NCBI GenBank assembly: GCA_026874595.1
Contig: CM049308.1
Span: 71,272,624-71,336,623 of the forward strand
Length of the DNA stretch: 64,000 nucleotides
From: Sipunculus nudus
Taxonomy: Eukaryota; Annelida; Sipuncula; Golfingiida; Sipunculidae
Direction: 5' to 3'
Part shown: positions 25,407-36,594 of the stretch, piece after piece
Numbering within the stretch: position 1 is the first letter of the stretch
How the letters are laid out: each line of letters starts with the position of its first letter
Translations under genes and position numbers: made by a program
Notes under the pieces: generated by a model
What the model was told of the DNA's origin: nothing
The model's input: the letters and a program-made list of their open reading frames with translations, nothing else
Database searches by the model: none

Positions 25407-27630
25407 AGTGAACCTGTGAGCTAATGCAATGGTGTGGCGGCTTCTGTCGTCTGTACGTTAACCCATACTGTTTTGAAAACGACTGGAGCTAGCATAATGA
25501 AATTTAATGCAAAAAATCAGCCATCTGAAAAACTCTGCATTTTCTTAGATTTTATAGAGAAAAAGCTAAAAAACCTTTAAAAATCTTCTCCTCCAAAACG
25601 GTCAAGCCAAATTGTTCAATATTTCACAGTAATAATCTTTTATACCATCTCTCTCAAGTTTGTTCAAATGGTTCAAGTTCGGTGAATTTCGGCCGAGTTA
25701 CAGGAAGTTGAACTTAGTCATCTGTCCTGAAAAGCATACTTAAAAGGTAATCTTAGAAACAGCTGAAGCTATCATCACCAAATTTTATGCCAGTGTTGGT
25801 CACATGAGTCATATATGAAATTCAGGTATGGGTAGCGCCACTTGCATTGACCTTTTTTTGTACGGGGGTCAAATGTCATATGTACATTAACCCATAATTT
25901 CTAAGGAATAGCAGGAGCTTTCATCCCCAGATTTTATGCAATAATCTGTCACATATCAAATGTTGTGGGATTCAGCTTATTTTTTGCTATCTGCATTTAC
26001 TTAGATTTTATAGGGAAAAATCTGAAAAATCTTTAAAAGTCTTCTTGTAAAACATTGACCTGTTTTTTTATGGGCAAAAACCTCTTAGGACATGGTTCTT
26101 TCAATCATGTCAGAAAAGCTTAAGTTGGTCTTATGGCCATTATTATGTCTATTTCAAACTGAGGACTGCAAAACTGTTCTTCTACAAAATTATTGTTTCA
26201 GTCATAACTTCTGTAACATTGCACAAAAATTATTATTAGGTGGCCTTTGTTCAAGTTTACTTGAATGATTTTTGGCAGAATTATTGGACCTTTAACAATG
26301 AAAAAACTGCATTTTTTATTATTCTAGATATTTTGATAAAAAGTTTATGAATATGTCAGCTTGAAAAATAAAGCATTTTAGTCTTTCAGTATGTGTAAAC
26401 AGATTTACCAACAGGCCAAGATTGTTTCTGTATCTTTAAAAAGGTTGAAAAACTGCCAACTGTTTCAGATTTGGCAACAGATCAAGAGTTCATTCAGTGC
26501 AGCCAGATATAGGTCAAGAGTTCAATCAGTATAGCCAAGCACAAGGCATGTGATCACCTCATAGGTGACATGTGAACACCTCATGGGCACCATGTGATCA
26601 CCTCATGGGTGTCATGCCCCTCAGGGCTGCATGTGGAGCCAATTTGTGAGCTAATGCAATGGTGTGGCTACTGTTTCAGATTTGGCAAAAGGCCAAAGGT
26701 CATTCTGGATCTATTATAGCTTTGGCAGACTGCCAACTGTATCAGATTAGGCAACAGGTCAAGAGTTCACTAAGTGGAGCCAGGTATTGGTCAGAAGTTC
26801 ACTCAGTGCAGTAGCTGCATTCTATTTATAGTGTTGGTAGAATGCCCACTGCATCAGATTTGGCACCAAAGTTCAGCCTGGATCTATTTATAGCTTTGGC
26901 AGACTGCCAACTGTGTCAGATTATGCAACAGGTCAAGAGTTCACTTAGTGCAGCCAGGTACAGGTCAAAAGTTCACTCAGTCTAGCCAGGTGCAGGTCAT
27001 GAGTTCACTCAGTGCAGTAGCCTGACCCAGCAAATTTGTCACAGTTCACTCTGGGCAACTGCCTACTCACCTAAGCCTGGTCAGCCCCATGCATCAGACT
27101 CAAGGTAAGTTTGATGTATTGGCCTGATATTTTGACCTGTCTATGTGTCTTTGATGGCTTTCTTGTTCACAAGACAGGTGTCGCCACCTACGATGACTTT
27201 TGCACAATGTATGTGCCTGCTTATTTCTACAGAGGAATTTGATATATCAGCCTGAAACTGGGCATATTTATACATATTGAATAGCTTCATCGTAAACAAG
27301 ACTGGTGGTGCCACCTACAATAATTTTTGCACAGTGTGTGTCCCTGCTTATTTCTCAGGAGGGGTTTGATATATCAGTCTGATATTGGGAATACGTATAT
27401 ATCTCTGATAGCTTCAATGTATACAAGACTGGTGGTGCCAGCTACAATCATTTTTGTGTTGTGTGCACCAATGCCAGAATTTCAGCAGTGATGTTTGTGT
27501 AATTGTTTCATATTCAAAATGTTTAGTACTTGCATTGTTTTATACATGAGAAGTAATTGTCCAGCATTGAAGCATTATACCTGGTGTATTTCCCAATGCA
27601 CAGGTTCGCATTAGGCCTGTAGGCCTTGTT
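25407..27630 (+). mobile_element. HINE-like element, AGTGAACCTGTG family, full length
   Basis: The 5' motif GAACCTGTG is inverted near the 3' end at 27599-27609 (CACAGGTTCGC). A hairpin AGGCC-TGTA-GGCCT follows at 27613-27626, and the element ends at about 27630. The interior holds repeated blocks: TTTGGCAGACTGCCAACTGT, CAACAGGTCAAGAGTTCACT and CAGCCAGGTACAGGTCAAAA. A segment at 26642-26675 resembles the element's own 5' end (GTGAGCTAATGCAATGGTGTGGC). No transposase, Rep or helicase frame is visible. It is colinear with the copy at 51858-53945. Confidence 0.7.
26549..26620 (+). repeat. Short tandem block, ~26-28 bp, about 3 units
   Basis: GTGATCACCTCATAGGTGACAT, then GTGAACACCTCATGGGCACCAT, then GTGATCACCTCATGGGTGTCAT. 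The block is absent from the sister copy at 51858-53945, so it expanded after the two copies separated or was lost from the other. Confidence 0.75.
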
Positions 27631-29761
27631 TGGTGAACACATAGTGACCATTGAATATCAAGATTTAAAAGTTATTTACATGTCTGTAAATGTCAAGAAT
27701 TTATTCATGTGATTGAATTTTAACATATTATCTCCTGCAAGAAGAACTCAAGTACTTGATCCTGTTTCTAACCAAGTACTTGAACAAAAAATCAGGATTT
27801 AGTACTCACATAGGCCTTCAGTTTTGGATGTTAAGGAATTTAAGGAATTATTCTGGTGGCTATTAATTATACCTGTTGATCCAAATTGTATCTGACCAAA
27901 ATAAACAGCATGTGCTTGTACATTATAGTGCCACAGCATCCTTTTTTACACCTTCACCACAGTAAAGGTAAATCCATAGTAATTAACTTCAGTATCCTGG
28001 CAACACATCTATAGATCATACTAGGATAAAGAAGTATAATTCCAATTTTGTAATAAAAAATGTTTCTTTTGAAATAAGTACTTGAGTCCAAGACAGGTAA
28101 TACTTATTGAGTACTTTAGTCTAAATTTACTACCCATTTCAGAACAATTGTCTGAAGGCCCATACCAAACAACAAAGATCCCTTTATGTGTGGACTTCAT
28201 CTGTTTCACTCAGATTTCCAGAACACTTAATATTGCAACCTGAGTCATTGGTGATCGACTTGGTTGTTAGGTCACTATGTTTGCCCTCTGTATGAAACCA
28301 ATTTAAAAGGAGATGCCTTCTGTAGTGTAAAGTAAGCAACTTCATTACCCTCTGTGCGGGCCAGTTAGCCATGCTTACATATTGGAATGTTTTCTTGACA
28401 GATTTGAAATTATTCTCCAAATTTATTCTGCCAGAACCATTGCAAGAATGACTGGAACTATATATCACTCTTATGGCAATTCTTGGGAGAAGGTTTGTCG
28501 ATTCATTTTGTCGAGCTGGGGCCTTACAACCCAATACAGAGCCTGAAGCAAAGCTCCCATTCATTATACCTCGGTATTGAGAAGAACGACAAGGATCGTG
28601 AAGTGTATTGCCGATGTTCATTGTGTCAGACTGAAAAATGGTATAGACCTGAACAAAACTTCCCCTGACATGTTGCACCACAGAGAACAGCGCTCACTTG
28701 AGCATTTTGCTGGAGTTGCAGACCTACATTGAAAAGCTGTTGTGGTTATTTTTTTCCTGCCTGCTGTGAAATGTCCCAGTTAAGAATAAGATTGATGATT
28801 TACCTTCTCACGGTGTATTATCTCAAAAACAAAAAGCCACTTGTTCCCAGAGGCATGTTATCAGAAAAAGATGGAAGTTGATAGTTTTTTTTTTATACAA
28901 GAACTTGGGATACCAGTGCTAAGGGCCATATTGGCTTGAGAATTAAAATGTTTACAGGAAATCCACCATAATCAACTTAATACATTCAAGTAGACGTGTA
29001 CTATGAACATAAGGGTCCCATGTTTTTAAGCGAGATGGTACTTATTCAGTAAGCAAAGTATATTGACAAATAAATTCTTTATGTTACAGTTACCTTGCTG
29101 ACATGGATATAAAATGTACCCTCCAGATGAATTTAAGAAATTAAACCCAAGTTGATTTTTAAAAGAAGTGAAGCAAGAAGTCAGGAACAGACATGTGGTT
29201 TTGTAAAATTATGACTTTCAAAAGTAACTTCTAAAAACTCCTTCTTTAAAGGATTTTGATCAATATGATTTATAGAGATGATGCTTAAATGGCTTGATAC
29301 AAAAGTATACATTCTGAATTTTTGTTTACAAAAACACTTAAATGTAATTGATTGTTAATTATGTGACTGAAGCTGTAATTCTTATACATCGTCAAAACGT
29401 CTTGTTCTTTTTTTACATGTTTATCAGATGAGTAAGAATACATCAAGGTGACATACATCTTGCTTGAGGAAAAAATATTCAATATTTCAGTAAATCTAAA
29501 GAAAAATATTATCCATTTAGTTGACAACAGATATGTAATGATTTATCTATATGCAGTTTTTTCTGTAGCATTACATTTTAATCATTATACAATTTTGATC
29601 ATTATAAAATCATTATAAAAACTTTAAAAAATTGAAAAAGTGCTATTCTTGTCCTCCCAATTTCAATTCATATATAAAGGAACAGCTTTAAGTGCAAACA
29701 AGACATGGATTTATTATCTTTGGACAAAAAAGCATTGGTTTGAGATTTAATAGAATTTTTT
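27631..29761. other. Probably intronic, no gene seen apart from an open-frame island
   Basis: Mostly AT-rich unique-looking sequence. It includes the island at 28184-28681. Confidence 0.5.
28184..28681 (-). other. 165-codon open frame, longest in the window, unidentified
   Basis: The - strand frame from the ATG at 28681 to the stop at 28184 has no recognisable domain, signal peptide or membrane segment. The + strand of the same stretch also has open stretches (28483-28668, ending CRCSLCQTEKWYRPEQNFP, and an adjacent frame just upstream). Openness on both strands suggests low stop density in a less AT-rich block rather than clear coding. It could be conserved noncoding DNA, an unidentified nested exon, or nothing. 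Confidence 0.2.
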
Positions 29762-30780
29762 AGCCCTCAGCCCTTAGGCTGATGGGCTATTGTCATCACC
29801 CAAGCTGTCCGTCCGTCCGTCCGGCAACTTTTACCTTGTGAGCGGGATATCTTGAAAAGGATTCACCGTCAGAATTTAATTTCCTCGTTAAAGATGTATA
29901 TCGACAAAATCTCGGTCAAGTTCGAAGATGGGTGACCTTGACCTATTTTTCTACATTTTAGAGCTGATTATAGAAAAACACTTAGATGCTTATTACTCAG
30001 GAACCATTTGGTGGATTTTCACAAAACTTACTATGATTATTGGGACTGATAGTCTGTACCTGCTATACAAGTTTGGTGGCGCCACCTACAATTTCTGATT
30101 TTTAATGAATTTTTATAGGATTTTTCAACTTTGGGCTTGTGAGCGGGATATCTCGAAAAGGATTCACCGTAAGAATTTTATTTTTTCGGTGAAGATGTAT
30201 ATTGACAAAATCTCGGTCAAGTTTGAAGATGGGTGACCTTGACCTATTTTTCTATGTTTTAGAGCTGATTATAGAAAAAACATTTAGAAGCTTATTTCTT
30301 AGGAACCATTGGATCGATTTACACAATACTTACTATGATCATAGGGACTGATGGTCTGTAACTGCTGCACAAGTTTGGGGGCGCCACCTGCAATTTCTGA
30401 TTTTTTATTGAATTTTTCTTGGATTTTTCAACTTTGGCCTTTTGAGCGGGATATCTCTAAAAGGATTCACAATAGGAATTTTATTTCTTTGGTGAAGATG
30501 TATATCGACAAAAATCTTGTTCATGTTCGAAGATGGGTGACCTTGACCTACTTTACAAGGTCACAGAGCTTATAATAGAATAAAACTTAGAACTTATTTT
30601 TCAGGAAGCATTTGGTGGATTGTTATGAATCATGGTACATACCTCTCCATTTTTAAATTTATAACTGAGACAGATATACTTCCATGTGAGAACAGATATT
30701 TAGTACTTGTTACTGTTACCACCTCTAAACACTGTTCTTTTGGCTGAGGGCTTTTGTCAGCTTTTGCTGATTTTCTTTAA
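29762..30780 (+). mobile_element. HINE-like element, AGCCCTCAGCC family
   Basis: AGCCCTCAGCC (29762-29772) is exactly inverted at 30742-30752 (GGCTGAGGGCT). A hairpin TCAGC-TTTT-GCTGA follows at 30757-30770. A GTCCGTCCGTCCG leader lies behind the 5' end and a tandem core of ~302-bp units follows. This is the same plan as the other HINE-like elements but a different family. It ends about 110 bp before the PLCB exon. Confidence 0.75.
29820..30600 (+). repeat. Tandem core, ~302-bp units, about 2.6 copies
   Basis: AGCGGGATAT starts at 29841, 30142 and 30445. Each unit then carries AAAGGATTCAC, GAAGATGTATAT, GATGGGTGACCTTGACCTA and GGNGGCGCCACCT. The strand opposite GTGACCTTGACCT reads AGGTCAAGGTCAC. 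Confidence 0.9.
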
Positions 30781-30893
30781 TTTCCTAATGGTTTTAAGGC
30801 GATATATTTTCAATTCCATGTTTTAAAAAGCTGAAATCCCTTTTATGATTATCTTTGCAATGCTCTAAGTTAATTCTGTCTTTTTTGTTATAG

Positions 30894-30971
30894 GACTCGG
30901 CACTTGGAGTCCCAGTTACCCTCCGGGTGGACCCCAAAGGATACATCTTATACTGGAGGGATCAGCACAAG
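30894..30971 (+). CDS. PLCB: Phospholipase C beta, internal exon encoding the start of the PH domain
   Basis: This is a 78-bp exon of 26 codons, phase 0 at both ends. A pyrimidine-rich tract and TAG precede it, and AAG|GTAGGT follows. The translation contains VTLRVDPKGYILYW, which matches the first two strands of the N-terminal PH domain of animal PLC-beta. The exon starts at the family's conserved acidic-Ser position and stops after the Lys of the D-Q-x-K motif, where vertebrate PLCB exons also seem to break. PLC-beta hydrolyses PIP2 to IP3 and diacylglycerol at the plasma membrane, downstream of Gq and G-beta-gamma. The TLRVDPKG wording is closer to PLCB1/2/3 (Plc21C) than to PLCB4/norpA, but one exon cannot settle the subclass. 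No upstream start exon or next exon (Glu-x-x-Leu-Leu-Asp region) was found here. A HINE-like repeat ends about 110 bp upstream. Confidence 0.85.
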
Positions 30972-33900
30972 GTAGGTCTCCATGGAAACATCTATATAGT
31001 CACCATAACAACACTTAATTATTTGAATTTAGGATGGTTGCCATGACATAAGAAAATGTAAACAAGAAATTAATTTATTATATAATTTAAAAAATCACCA
31101 TAGAAAAACATTATCAGATGAGTCTGGTAACCATATAAAAACTGGTCATGTTAAGATAATTTTATCTGTCATTGTGACTATCCAAGTAAAATCGTCACTC
31201 AAAATAGTTTTTTTTTAGTTTCTTTTAAACAAATGCATTGTGAATTGTTGAAGTAACAGTAATTTATATTATTCATTATTTGTTTAAATTGTTAGTCATC
31301 AATAATTTTCCACTTCACACTGCTGCCCTAACAGTTGGACTAAAGAATATTCCTACATAATGTAGCTGCAGCAGTTCTTGGATTGTTAAAAATGCAGTTT
31401 ACACATTCACTCTGGGTTGCTGAAAATCCATGTTTTTACCTGCAAGTTAACACCCTGATACTTGCAACAATATGCTGTTTTTTGATAGCAAAAAAAAAAA
31501 AAAAATCCAGCAACTTCTTTATTGTTAGTAGCACTTTGCATTAAAAATCCTGAAGTCAAGAATGAATCATAATGACATACGTTACTGTTTTTATCTGTAA
31601 TTTTTCAAAAGAGTACCAAAAAAAATGCAGAAACATCCGTCAAACATATTAGCCATTCTGAACTTTTTTTTTACATTCACCATTCACGCAGTCATATTGG
31701 AAAAGGAGGCCATGACCTCTCAGTAGAGAAGAGAGCTTACAATTTTATGGCAGCCCAATTCAACAAGATTAACAGCTGAAGACGGCAAGGTCACATCATA
31801 GTATACTTAAGATTTAAAATTATAGTACTTGTAGTTGTCAAACAAATTTGTCTACATACTGGGTAGCCATGAACAGGCTCAGTAACAAGGCCCAGGTAGA
31901 CAACTGTGTCGTCACTACTTAATGTCCCTCTTCCATGCTGAAATGATTTCACCTCTTGTAGAAGCCACAACCTTGACCAGATCCTCTATGATATATTCAA
32001 CGATTATCTTGGTGCCGTAATAAGACGGTGTCTCCCAGTAACTCAGAGAACCAATGGGGAATTTGCAATGGAGCCTTTGTTGAAAATATTGACATGGCTG
32101 TTATATTTCATATCTGTAATGTCTTCGCTTCCATCCATCTGTGTAAACATGGATTTCACGTCGCTCATGGCCACTAGATCAGCTTCCCAAGAGACAGGTA
32201 TTTTTGGGTGGTGCTTATATACTTTGCTTCTTTGGCAGAAAGCTGAAGTTAATGCCAGACTTAACTCAGCCAGAGAGAAAATGTACGAGTCAGTGATTTT
32301 ATTTTTTTTTTGTTTCTTACATGACATAAATCCTGATACATGTTTCCTGAAAAATTGTTTCACCTGAGAAATTTTTGTCGTTTAACAAAGGATCATAAGG
32401 CTAAAAATATAAAAGGTATGGTTCTCAGGCACTGCCTGCATCAATTTTAAACCCCCGCAACAAAAATTTTTATTTTGATTTTTAATAGAAACTTACCAAT
32501 TTTGGGCTCCAGCCTCTCGGACATTTCTTTCAAGAAGATGAAATCATACAATTTTGATAAAATATCCTACCATACTGCTTTGTAAAATTTGTTATTATCA
32601 TGTTTTTCCTTATCATTTGACATTTTTATTGAAACATACAAAAAAATTAAAATTAAAAAAAAAAGCCCGCCGGCATTGATTTATGAAAAAAAAGTGCCTG
32701 AGAGCCAAACGTTATTTTTTGGCCTAAGAATTATTAAACTTAACTTTCCAGGATTCTGGAAGTTTCTTCTGTTCTACACATTAAATTGTTTTTAAAATGC
32801 TTCTCACTTTATTTTCAAATTTTCATTACCATACTGTTATTTTCCATCACCACCAACAGGTCAAGGTCATGTAATGCCTTATGAAAAAAAAAATTAACTG
32901 TGGCCTGATCATTCAGAAATGAAAAAAAAATGCCTATATTAACAAAAAAAAATCTGGAGTCATATGTCAATCATCTGATTAAAATTTCATATAAATGCTG
33001 AACACTGTTGCCTGAAAAGCAAATCAAACATATACAAGCTTGGGCCAGTATCTTGAATGAACTCCTATGTTTTTTAGCATATGTTAGCTGTATTTCCCTC
33101 ATATATATTTGAGTGACAAATGCTGTTAAGAAAAATATTTAAACACATAATTTAACTTTACAGTTATGGAACCATATCTAAAATCTCCTTTGTTTATCCC
33201 AATAGGGCTTGCAGTGTGAATTGGGAAATGTGTGAATTTAGAAATCTCTGTTTTCAAATTAAAATTTCCCAGAATTCTTTTAGAGTCAACCTTTCACTGA
33301 TGAAAGACATTTTAGTTTAATTATACTTTATAAAGGGAAATCTGATCAAAAGGATGTAAGTTTAATTAATCAGATATGTTTATCTTTATTTACAAAGATT
33401 ATGAAAAAGTGGATATGTAACATGTTTAAATTTGATTTTTATGTATAAATGCACTTATAATTTGCACCATGTGCTTAATGTTTGATTCACATGTTTGTGA
33501 TGACTTGTTGTGTGCACCTTTTATCAGCGCAAACCAGGAGAAGGCAGTTTTGTGAGTGAAAATTATATACACAGAAAGATCCCTATAAATTTTCTTTCCG
33601 AGTAGAATGCAGAATGCAGTCATAATGACTTGATTGTTGGCTGTACGGCATCTTGTTTTATTTATCATGAAATAGTCTGTTTACTTGTTCTTTGGGAACA
33701 TTGGATCTATTATTTACTGCTTATTTTCTTTTGCAATTTCTCTCTTAGCTTAGCAGATTTAATACTTGTTAGGTGTGTTAAATCAAGATTCAATAGATGT
33801 ATAATGCAAATACAGTTTCCATCAGTCATGTGTCCCCAATATTGTAAGAAAAATTGAACTATTCCATTAGCCCAAACATATTTGCTTTATCTGTTACGCA

Positions 33901-36189
33901 TTTATGGTGATATAAATTTCTTGACAGCAATTTTGTCATTTTATGTTTCTTTTAAATAGCGAATGTCTCAATATGGCACCAACAAAAGTTGTATCTAAAT
34001 AACTGGTACCATATAAAGACAAACAGTCTGAAAATGAAAGTGTAAATTATGCCAGTTATTATATCCCATGCAGTATATGTGAAGTTGGGAATGCTGTAGT
34101 ACAAATATCATATTGTGGATTGAGTCATGTGATTGATGATTGAATAAAGTTTTGCATTACACACCTGTGAATCTGGTTTTCACTTTAATGTTATATATTT
34201 ATTTATAAATATTCATATGATTACTCCTGATATTGCATTTGATACAATATATATTCTTTAATTAGGGTGGGAAAGGGAGCATGTTGGTTTTTCAGTTATT
34301 TTTAGGGTTACGTGGCTAATTGTGTTTCTTCATTTTGGACTTTATCAGTGTATAGAATTTAAGTGCTTTTATTTGTAAATTTGTATTACTTTGTTTGAAT
34401 GAAACAATTATTAAACTTTAGAAATCTTCAAATAATAATGGTTGTGATAGCTTGTTTCAGCAACCCAGAAGGGCATTAGTATGTTCTCTGTCTGACAATT
34501 AATACAAGGTAGAGAAACATCAAAAGAGCTTAATATACATTGTTCCATTAATCTATGTCCACCTTTAATTATTTCTCTGCCACATTTGTCTATCAGCGAA
34601 ATAAAATGAATGTTTTGTTAGATCTTTCCCATTGTATCTTATTATTATCAGGCTAAAGAGGCCAGGGGTAAAAGTTCAGTGTTTGGTTGGATTTTCTTAA
34701 CTATCTACAAAACCTAGTGCCATTTTTATAGAGGTCAGAGGTAATATTTTAAAGTCATACAGAAGAGCGTCCTTTCATTCTAAACATCTGTTTGTCATGT
34801 CAGTATGATAACTCTTGTCGTAAATGTAACATAAATGACATCTGCCAGACACCAAAAAAGGAAATGCAGTATCAGGTGAAACTGCTTGATATCCAGTCAA
34901 GCCTTTATTAAAACAGAAATAAGTGTGCAGTTGTTGAAAGTTTATATTTTTTTTTTAAATATACACATGTATAAAAAAAAAAACGAAGTTCTCTATTAGC
35001 TAGCATTATGTCTCTCAGAAATGGTATGATCTTAAGTGGAAAACTTCAAGACTAATTCAAATTTATCATATTTGTGAACATTTACTTTGAGATTGGCGAA
35101 AATATGAGGGAACTGAGGATGTTTGTATTCTTATAATATCGATTTAATGTTTCTAAAATATACTGATGGATACATTATACAGTCAGTACAGGCAGTGTGG
35201 AAGTATGAGGTAATAATTCAATCCTGATAACTTTAAATGTCAGTATTGGCGTTCAATAGTTCAGGCAGTGATCATAACATGCAAAGGCCATGGTGATATA
35301 TGATGACAAATGGTGAATCACACAATAGTGAAAAGCATATCACACAGAATGGGGTAGAGCTGACGGTGTGCTATGAAAAGGGTTAAAAAGGAGAACACAA
35401 TGTAATATCTTGAATTAGATAAATGTTGATATGTTTCATTTAATTAGTTGATAATTAGCAGAACATATGTTTGACCAAGCTTCCAGATTTTGCATTGCAA
35501 CATATATTTATTAATGAAATGTATCTAATCATTCTCTATGTGAATATGGACTGTTCTAGCTCTTTCTGTAAACAATCTTTAATCATTACATAAATATTTT
35601 AGACTAAATTTTCATATCATGGACAATTTATAACAATATACAATATATTCAGCTGTTCCTATATATTTATGTAATAAAAAAAAAAAGCCAGTTAACAAAT
35701 AGCAAACAGACAGGGGTAAAAACATAACCTCTAGAGGTAAATGTATGTCTTAGTATGAAATATGTATTGACAGATACTGGGGCTGATACCTGGCACTGTT
35801 TGGCTGTATTCACTGCAGCAGCCTGTGTACTTTAGTGGGGGCCAGACAAACTGGAGCAGGGGCTGTTGTCTGCTTGACCCAGCCTTTGGTATGTTTATTA
35901 AATGAGTATGACTTAAAGAGAACCCAGTGAGGAAAATACAGGTGCCCTGCTGTCTGGATCTTATCATTCAAAATCCAGGGCTGAAACTGACAGGAGCCTG
36001 TGTATATCTTTTACACCTTAAAAACGGTAAGCCTTGCAACGGATGGTGACCAAAGTGTGCCAATAAGAAAAAAGTTCCTGTAATTTGTAAACAGATTACT
36101 GCCAATTACAATATGCTCACTAGGTGTAGTAGCAATGGATACTTGTGTATATTTTTCAACACTGATCGGGTGAAAAATATAAAGGTTTT
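30972..36189. other. PLCB intron, no further gene seen
   Basis: AT-rich intronic sequence with poly-A/T runs (31491-31505, 32651-32664). No next PLCB exon is visible. It includes the open-frame island at 31850-32363. Confidence 0.55.
31850..32363 (-). other. Island of three adjoining open stretches in shifting frames, unidentified
   Basis: On the - strand, a 106-codon frame (32363-32043, including VSWEADLVAMSDVKSMFTQM) gives way to a second frame (about 32100-31915, SYWETPSYYGTKIIVEYIIE). A third follows (about 31925-31850, DDTVVYLGLVTEPVHGYPVC). Adjacent coding-like stretches in different frames are what a decayed coding sequence would look like. I recognise no family, and the + strand is also open over 32068-32367, so this may be over-reading of a less AT-rich block. 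Confidence 0.25.
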
Positions 36190-36390
36190 CAGGAGTGGAT
36201 CTAGGATTTTTGCTGGAGGTGGCAAGGGTTACCATTTACAACAAGGAACAAATACCCCAAATGCAGGTCCACAACTCCCTGAGGGAAGGTGTGGGTTGGC
36301 TTAGCCCTATAGATATGAGGAAAACAGTGCAATAAAAGTTACTTCTCTGGCTTCCTTTGAGATTCCCCTCCCCTGCCAGATCTGTCCCTG
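36190..36390. mobile_element. 201-bp hAT-type MITE, diverged copy
   Basis: It begins CAGGAGTGGATCTAGGA and ends CCAGATCTGTCCCTG, which on the other strand reads CAGGGACAGATCTGG. GTTTT flanks it on both sides. The ends, the 5-bp direct flanks and the ~200-bp length match the MITE at 11015-11218. Confidence 0.6.
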
Positions 36391-36594
36391 GTTTTATTGC
36401 AAGTATCCTGGCCCCTCCACCAGGTTTTATCATCTGGAATAAGGCCATAGTAATCCCCAGAGAGGTTTCAAAGGATCACTTGGCATTTACCCGTGCAATT
36501 TAAAAAAAATTAAAAAAAAAATTTCTGCAGTATTACAGGCTTTTTTAGCATTAATATCCAGAAAACCAGTCTGTGTTCTTGCTTGCACAAACTT

